This document shows positions 57,438-64,000 of a stretch of DNA of 64,000 nucleotides, in pieces; the stretch's first letter is position 1; each line of letters opens with the position of its first letter. The position numbers and the translations under genes were made by a program. The notes beneath the pieces are model-generated. The model saw nothing but the letters and a program-made list of their open reading frames with translations, searched no databases and was not told the DNA's origin. This stretch comes from Hemibagrus wyckioides. Its lineage: Eukaryota > Chordata > Actinopteri > Siluriformes > Bagridae. Where the stretch lies: positions 26,467,280 to 26,531,279 of the forward strand of contig NC_080710.1 in the NCBI RefSeq assembly GCF_019097595.1. Direction: 5' to 3'.

Positions 57438-58430
57438 GCGCTCCTGGGATGATGGGAGACTCCAGCAGGGGGTCCTGAACTGTCAGTTTTGCTTAAGAGC
57501 AACAGTCATGCCTGACCCAAATCTGCTCATGTTTGGATGTGTGTGTGTGTGTGTTTACCCGATGGTTTACTACCACACAGGCCTTTACTAACAGCACATC
57601 TGGCATAGGGCTTCACCACAAGCGTCCCTCTGAAGCTGACAGCTGTCACCTGAGACAAACGCCTCTGTCTTGATAACACGCCTGTATGTGTACGCCTGCT
57701 TGCGTGACAGAGGGTGTGTTCTGCCAGATTCTGGCAAGGGATCACGCTCCCTGGTGTTACAGACACTAGACGTCGTAAGCAGAAGTGTCACAAATCATTT
57801 CCGGACGGATATAAAAACGGCTCTCTGCTAGGAAGCAGCGGTCCAACCGGGACAGTGATGTGACTGATTTAATATACTTTAAGTCCTGAAAGATTCAAAA
57901 CGCTGAGCGCTGCTGAAATATCTGAAGTGCGAGGATGCCTCTGTATATCAGTCATGCCGATCTTTCATATAATATCTAAAGTCAACAGCGCTGGGCTTGT
58001 GTTTGACTCCTGAATATGATCAGAAGTAGAATTTGTGCAGCAGGAAAACACCTTTTGTGCAGATATGATTTTTCGTGGAATAACTGGAGCAGCCAAAGAG
58101 GAAATTCATCAATGACAGCAAAATAATAATTGTGCACCATGACAAATTTAATCTGCTTTGTAAATCCTCTAGAAAATCACACTCTCATCAGAGACAAACC
58201 GGAAAATACAGGGTACAGGTACTTGAGAAATTAAATAAAAATAAATAAATAGATAAATAAATAAATAAACACACCTCATTCTCTCAACAACCATTGCGTC
58301 AATTAACGCTTATAGTTGTTTCTGTGCCATTGTGTGTGTGACTGGGTACGGATACACAAGTAATGACAGAACAGTAATAAAGACTAGATTTTGGCATGAC
58401 AAAGCTAGTCGGAACGGCCGATGCTTTTCG
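57437..58430. other. Unique non-coding DNA
   Basis: Single-copy sequence with an (AAAT)n tract at 58233-58269. No gene is supported. Confidence 0.5.
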
Positions 58431-58548
58431 GAGGCGAGTGGTCAGACAGGTTGCCAATACTTTTGTGGGCAAGTGGACAGATAGGGTGCCTATGTTTCTG
58501 GAGGCGAGTGGACAGATAGGGTGGCGATACTTTTGGAGGCGAGTGAAT
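58431..58548. repeat. Short 35-bp tandem repeat, about 3.3 copies
   Basis: 'GAGGCGAGTGG' or 'GGGCAAGTGG', then 'ACAGATAGGGTGGCGATACT' + 'TTTG', starts at 58431, 58467, 58501 and 58535, giving periods of 36, 34 and 34 bp. Confidence 0.9.
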
Positions 58549-59891
58549 ACGTTATAACCCACTTCTCCTTGATGTGCTGAATGTTTTAATGTGTCACACG
58601 TGTATGCTCTGGTAATTTTTGTGATTCTGCATGATTCCGTGGTTGACGTGTACGTGACGTCACCAGAACACACGTCACACAGTTCCTCTCATTGTGTTGA
58701 GTGTTTTGATATGTCACATGTCTACAAGCCAACATAAAAATGCCACTGCCCCCATTCCACAAGTACCTCAATCATGGTTCCTGTTTTCGTTACGGTTGCA
58801 TAAACAATGCTCTGGCTCAGATAGTCAGACAAGCAGGAAGCATAAACTAGTGGTTTTTGGAGAATTATAGTAATATGCACAAATTCAGAACGACTGGATG
58901 CTCTTTTCAGGTCAGTAAGTTAAGAGACAAACTTCCCTTTGCTGATAACGAAACTATCAGTCGATCTCGAGCTTTAAAATGAGTGACTTTTAATTCAATC
59001 TTTGAACTTAACAAGACTGTCTAAAATGACCTGCTCAGAGACTCGAGCACACAAAACCATCAAAATTACTGACACAAAACTGCTGAGCTGCTCTCACCTG
59101 ACCTTATTAATATCGTTAGAGCTCTCCAAGCCATTCTAAGGCGAGATTTCCCCCTGAAATCGAATCCGGCATTTTCTATAATCCCTATCCCGGATATTGA
59201 ACCGCATCTTTGAGTAAGCATCAAATGCAGCTTTTGTAGCAGGACAGCTCAGTAGTTTTGTCCTTGCAGACTACAATCAATCAACACTCTGTAGCACTGT
59301 GCATTGATATGCTATGGCGGGCCCGCTTCAAAAACTCCCTGACGAAACGGTTCGTCTCGGCGCCGGCGTTAAGCCCCTTCAAGTGGAGCGCGGAATAATG
59401 ACTTTCGATGTCGGAGACTGGCTTCAAGCGTTCCTGCAACGGTCTGATTCTTTAGATGGAGATCGCAGCGGGTTCAGAGCTCCTTCAAACTGCATACAGA
59501 TGATTATTTACATGATGCGATTGACAGATTTACTTTTTCAATCACTGGAAGGTGCATTAGGGAGTCTGAGCTTGTGTTTACCGTCTCCTCACCTGCCTCT
59601 CCTGCGTGCATAGCAGACTGCATATCTCCCATCAGATGGATTAGAAATGTATGATTGTTTTCTCTGACTTTGTGTGTCTCTCTCACACACACAGTTTTTG
59701 ATTAGATGCCAGCCCATACATTCAGTCTATTTCAAGATCTTTGAGTGATTTGTGAAGTCTGCCATAAACCTCAAAGGCATCAAACACACACATCCTGCTC
59801 CACTCTTCTTGTATATCCGATTCCACTCTGCTCCTTAATCCTAATAATATCTGTGTGAAAGAAAATATAGTACATCTGTGAAAAGGTGTGT
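58549..59891. other. Unique non-coding DNA
   Basis: Mostly single-copy. 'GTTTTAATGTGTCACACGTG' (58581) and 'GTTTTGATATGTCACATGTC' (58702) are a direct repeat about 120 bp apart. A CpG-rich patch at 59310-59410 lies in a 99-residue open frame (59314-59613) with no known domain. Confidence 0.5.
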
Positions 59892-60436
59892 GAGAGACAG
59901 AGAGAAAGTTCAGCGAGGGTGAGAGGAAACGAGAGAGAGAGAGAGAGAGAGATGGAGCAAAAAAAATGAACGAGAGAGAGAGAGAACTAAAAAACAGCAT
60001 AAGAGAGAGAGAGACAGACAGACAGCAAAAAAGAGCATGAGAGAGAGAGACAGAGACAGACAGCAAAAAAGACCATGAGAGAGAGAGAGAGAGCGAGAGA
60101 GAGACAGCAAAAAAGAGCATATGAGAGAGAGGGAGAGAGAGAGAGAGAGAGAGAGAGCAAAAAAGAGCATGAGACAGAGAGAAAGAGAGAGACAGACAGA
60201 CAAAAAAGAGAATGAGAGAGAGAGAAAGAGAGAAGACAGGCAGACAGCAAAAAAGAGCATGAGAGAGAGAGAGACAGACAGCAAAAAAGAACATGAAAGA
60301 GAGAGAGAGAGACACACAGACAGCAAAAAAGAACATAAAAGAGAGAGAGAGAGAGAGAGAGAGAAAGCAAAAAAGAGCATGAGACAGAGAGAGAGAGAGA
60401 CACAGACAGACAGACAGACAGACAGACAAAAAAGAG

Positions 60437-60474
<38 letters not shown>
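59892..60474. repeat. GA-rich minisatellite with 'GCAAAAAAGAGCATGAGA' core
   Basis: 'AAAAAAGAGCATGAGAG' or close variants recur about every 30-49 bp (near 59959, 60027, 60065, 60109, 60158, 60202, 60249, 60281, 60323, 60367, 60427), linked by (GA)n and (CAGA)n. The three minus-strand open frames of 138-235 residues are Ser/Leu/Phe readings of this array and not genes. Confidence 0.95.
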
Positions 60475-60478
<4 letters not shown>

Positions 60479-60585
60479 TAGTGTTGCCTTTTCTCAGAGA
60501 AAGTGCTGTATTGATTAAATGACAGATGAGATAAACAGACCTCTCCTTAGTGGCCTCTTTTTCTATGAAGAACTACTCGGGAAGT

Positions 60586-60622
<37 letters not shown>

Positions 60623-61132
60623 GCACTACAGGTATTGAACATTTCAATACATCCAAACCACCATACATTTTCTATAAAAGAGGGGATTTTTTTTGTAAAA
60701 GTTTTGTAAAAGGTGTATACACACACACACACTCAATCACACACTGTCAATCACACACACACTCTCTCTCTCTCTCCCTCACACACACAGAATAATTATT
60801 TTCTGATTTTCAGCTGGTTTGAAGCCTGCCAGTCTGCAGCAGCTGGTCTGTGTTTTGGAGTTTCCCCAATTAAACCTCACTGCATGAGCTACACCACGGC
60901 TCGTGCCCTCTCGTCACTCTGGCACTGTAACCATAGTGATGGCCGTGCGGTCAGTTCAAGAAACTCGGGGAGCCAATGAGAATTCTCGAAATGACACCTC
61001 TACTCACAGATGTGCTGTTAACACCATGTTTAATCACAGAGCACAGGGAAAGGCCATGTTATTGCTGTCAGTGCCATCTAGTGGTGATAACGGGGCACTG
61101 CATGGATGATCCACAAGCTGCCTTCATCACTG

Positions 61133-61139
<7 letters not shown>
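60475..61139. other. Unique non-coding DNA with GT and CA runs
   Basis: Holds (GT)n at 60588-60619 and CA/CT runs at 60720-60790; otherwise single-copy with no gene recognised. Confidence 0.5.
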
Positions 61140-61185
<46 letters not shown>

Positions 61186-61224
61186 ATAAAGAAACCAGGG
61201 ATACAGACCAACATTTCAGCTCTT

Positions 61225-61251
<27 letters not shown>
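61140..61251. repeat. (CA)n and (TA)n microsatellites
   Basis: About 21 CA units (61140-61182), 45 bp of unique sequence, then about 12 TA units (61227-61251). Confidence 0.95.
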
Positions 61252-61255
<4 letters not shown>

Positions 61256-62253
61256 AGAAAGAGAGAGTCTGTATATAGCTAAATATTATTAGATTCATAT
61301 ATTGAGTCTGCATTGAAACGTTAGCTATACACAAACATTGCCAGAGAGAGTAAATGCTACACAATAAGAAAACAACAGATTTACATTATTTTTTGCTGCA
61401 CTTCAGCACAACAAGGCTCACGTCCGAGATGTCATGAAAAGTCTAATTAGGCTGCTCATGACTGCTATTCTATCACCTGCAGTTTGACAGAGAGGAAAGG
61501 TGCTGGAGCAGCCCCACCTCCTGACTTCCTCCATCCCTGATTACAGTCACCAACTTCCAAAGACGCTCACTCAGCAAAACCTGAACCCTTCTGAGCTGCT
61601 TGTGAGCGGATGGCACCATCGGGAACGTTCCACGTGTGTAATTACAGAGCTCCAACTGCGATGCTGTCCGACGGCAGCCATTAATGCGGAGGAGAAATAA
61701 ACAGTCGTCACCAGAAATAGGAAATTATAGTGTGTGTGTGTGTGTTTGATCACTTTGTCCTCTGATATTTGCATCAGCGCTTGCTCTAATTCCATCATGC
61801 TGAGTGTGTGTGTGTGTGTGTCACTGATGAGAATACGAAAGAAGCCACACAGCTATTTCCTCTGCAAAATGACCGCATGCCTTAAGTCCCTGCGACACAC
61901 CCTTGAGCACCCTGTCCAATTAGATCATACCCCCTAATGGGAAGAGAGAGTCAGCATCTCTCTCTCTCACACACACCCCTGCCAAAATAAAGACGACAAC
62001 AGCTATAACCCCAAATGAAAATGTCATTCCAAAATATCCTCAGTTTATTTCCTTCATACTATAGTTTTTCTTGATTTGAATTTCCTGCATCATTGAACAA
62101 CAACACTGTGTACATACAGAAACCGCATTATTCCGAACACTCGGCTGTGTTCGAGAGTAAGCTCATTTCCTGATTAAATACAGATCAAATGTACACAATT
62201 TGCCTGCTCCATCAAATCAGCAGAGTCAGGTTTGGTTAAAGGATATGTGAAAA
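61252..62253. other. Unique non-coding DNA
   Basis: Single-copy sequence with short GT runs at 61731-61745 and 61805-61820. No gene is supported. Confidence 0.5.
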
Positions 62254-62426
62254 AGCCTTTATTATCGCCACACATACATCAGTGTAGAGGCAGCTATAAC
62301 GCAGTGCCCCTGGAGCAAAGAGGGTTAAGGGCCTTGATCAAGAGCCCAACAGTGGCAGCTTGGCAGTACTGGGGCTTGAACCCCGACCTTTTGACTAACA
62401 ACCCAGAGCCTTAACCACAAGAGCTC
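62254..62426 (-). repeat. tRNA-derived SINE (family 1), most complete copy
   Basis: Read on the minus strand: 'GTGGTTAAGGCTCTGGGTTG', a B box GGTTCAAGCCC (plus-strand 62372-62382), 'AGTACTGCCAAGCTGCCACT', 'GTTGGGCTCTTGATCAAGGC', 'CTTAACCCTCTTTGCTCCAG'. The A-box-like and B-box elements are spaced as in tRNA-derived SINEs. Transcription by RNA polymerase III would be expected for an active copy. I associate this family with catfish genomes, from memory. Confidence 0.8.
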
Positions 62427-62631
62427 CTGCTATTTGCTGAAGGCATTCACCCCAAATCTTTTCTATATCATCATATTACTGAACAATGTAACACTACAAC
62501 CTGATACCTGGGCACAAACACACCAGATTTTATTTAAATATAAACACAAACAAAGGATCATAAAGTCAAACATTCTACTGGATCTCTAAACAATATTCAG
62601 CCGACCATATGGTCAAAAATTTCTGTCTTCT

Positions 62632-62746
62632 GTCTCTTCACTGTCATTGTCTGTACCGCTTAACCGACCTATCCTCGGGTCACGGGGAGCCTGTGCCTAT
62701 CTCAGGCGTCATCGGGCATCAAGGCAGGATACACCCTGGACGGAGT
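62632..62746 (+). repeat. Fish dispersed repeat ('GGAGCCTGTGCCTATC' family), truncated
   Basis: It holds 'GTACCGCTTAACCGACCTAT', 'GGGTCACGGGGAGCCTGTGC', 'GGCATCAAGGCAGGATACAC', 'CCTGGACGGAGT', the first half of the family at 18152-18400. The second half is absent. Confidence 0.75.
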
Positions 62747-62940
62747 TTCTGTGTCTTCGTATTTATGGAAATTATTTCTACATGAGGAAACTACAAAAGC
62801 CCCAATGAGAAAAGTTCAGACTCTTCCCCTGGAAAAAATTGTACATCATCTTTTTTTCCAGACTATTCTGTTGAGCCATCCTGTAGCGGGCAGCAGAGGG
62901 CGCTGAAGTACAGATAATCAGACACATTCTCTGGAGAAGG
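62747..62940. other. Unique non-coding DNA
   Basis: Single-copy spacer before the 82-bp duplication; nothing recognised. Confidence 0.5.
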
Positions 62941-63125
62941 TGTGTGTGTGTGTGTGAATTTCTGTACTGATCAAGAAGCCCACATTCTCCAAACAAATGG
63001 CACCCTTTTGCAAGCATGTGCGTGCGTGTATGTGTGTGAATTTCTGTACTGATCAAGAAGCCCACATTCTCCAAAAGAATGGCACCCTTTTTGCCAGCAT
63101 GTGCATGTGTGTGTGTGTGTGTGTG
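62941..63125. repeat. 82-bp tandem duplication bounded by GT runs
   Basis: 'GAATTTCTGTACTGATCAAG' + 'AAGCCCACATTCTCCAAA' and the following 'ATGGCACCCTTTT..GCA' occur at 62956 and again at 63038, each preceded by a GT run; a third GT run follows. Confidence 0.93.
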
Positions 63126-64000
63126 AGAGAGTGAGAGAGAGGACGAAGGACAAAAACAAAAAAAAGAGTAAAAAAGAGGGACAAAGACCACAAAAGCTGT
63201 AAAGCTCCAAGCATGTGCGTAGCTTGTGTGTGTGTGTGTACACATGTAAGACACAAAAGTGGAAGAATGCCTGTGTGGATGCCCTGGATAGCAGACATGA
63301 GCAAGCCGAAGCCAGGCGGTTTTGGTTCTATTCATGCACTGTATCCTCATTAGAAGCACACACACACACACACACTATTTGCATAACTATCACTCCAGAG
63401 CAATTCAACAGCACAAAATTCCCTGCTCCTTCACTTCCAATCCCATAATGCACTGCTTTCCAGAGCATCACAGTGTCCGTATTACGATTCTCTTCAGACT
63501 CATGTTCCCTGTTGTGCTGCTGTTGTAGTATTTTCCAGTCACCTGAACATTTATTACTCATCTGCATGGCCTCTCCTCGGTTCAGAACTGGAGAAATAGC
63601 TTCAAGTCTATACAAGTTTAATGACCATGAACTTTACTAGCAGACACGCCTTGAGAAACAACACCAGCCCGGAGAACCTCATCTGAGATCCTCGTCTTCG
63701 CATGCTTCGTCTTTTAAACTGCCTCTGTAAATACTAATGAGCAGTTTTAAATCATTTCTGCAAGCATAAAGAGCGATAAATCCGAGCTGAGAGCATTTAA
63801 GACACCTGTCCGGCACCAGTGGAGCAGAAATGACTGATGAAGATGAGCTGCCTTGATGAGTTACTGCTTCTTTGTGCTTCTCTTTTCCCACCAGAAACAC
63901 CAAAACAACTGTTTGTATTGCTTATAGAACAACATATGCGATGTTCAGGCCATCGTCGTGTATCTGTAGAAACCAGAACCGCCACGAGACGCATTAGAGA
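63126..64000. other. Unique non-coding DNA
   Basis: Single-copy sequence with short GT and CA runs (63226-63240, 63357-63375). No exon is recognised before the window ends. Confidence 0.5.

Noticed and set aside
59722..60429. Minus-strand open frames of 138-235 residues resembling membrane segments
   Set aside because: Reading of the GA-rich minisatellite on the CT strand in three frames; not a gene.
62254..62426. A true tRNA gene
   Set aside because: A B box and an A-box-like stretch exist but no cloverleaf can be drawn, and other copies show it to be a SINE.

Overview
This window is eukaryotic, almost certainly teleost fish, nuclear DNA. The evidence is repeat content: long CA/GT, GA and TA microsatellites, several Tc1/mariner remnants with TA-flanked inverted repeats (recognisable '...GATCAGGCATAACATTATGACCACC...' ends), tRNA-derived SINE copies, a hAT-like miniature element, and dispersed repeats of a kind common in fish genomes. 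Two SINE families look like those I associate with catfishes (Siluriformes) and other otophysans; that assignment is from memory and is an inference.

I found no protein-coding exon that I can name, and no rRNA, tRNA or known ncRNA gene. The open frames are short and fall in simple sequence, in transposon relics or in tandem arrays whose unit is a multiple of three. The window is best read as intergenic DNA or the inside of very large introns. One short minus-strand segment (28113-28184, followed by a GTAAGT donor and preceded by a CpG cluster) is a weak candidate for a first coding exon.

Layout. 1-4.7 kb: non-coding DNA with one deleted Tc1 copy (3092-3510), two copies of a 48-bp repeat and a SINE/LINE-tail repeat. 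4.7-14 kb: mostly unique AT-rich DNA between two long TA tracts. 14.0-15.4 kb: a tandem array of ACTC/ACTG-type units with 90-bp, 64-bp and alternating 60/92-bp periods. 15.4-24 kb: SINE fragments, unique DNA, an A-rich degenerate array (20.93-21.52 kb) and a hAT-like miniature element. 24.0-31 kb: a chimeric SINE/Tc1 scrap, then the longest stretch of unique sequence. 31-36 kb: fish repeats, a second Tc1 family, CT-rich arrays and an old Tc1 copy. 38.0-39.1 kb: a strongly strand-asymmetric pyrimidine-rich block whose minus strand reads as broken Glu/Lys/Leu coiled-coil-like peptide. 40.9-43.4 kb: the most striking object, a 36-bp minisatellite of about 59 units in one frame plus some 10 diverged units upstream, translating as a 12-residue repeat, GTE(D/Y)MPPLPGFK. 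45.5 and 53.7 kb: two sister copies of one internally deleted Tc1 subfamily. 51.1 kb: a long inverted repeat around a TA tract. 52-64 kb: G-rich blocks, GGGA/GGAA, AAT/ATT and GA arrays, SINE copies and unique DNA.

No genes act together here. The biology visible is repeat biology: minisatellite homogenisation, spread of defective Tc1 elements that must have used transposase from elsewhere, and tandem duplication next to microsatellites.
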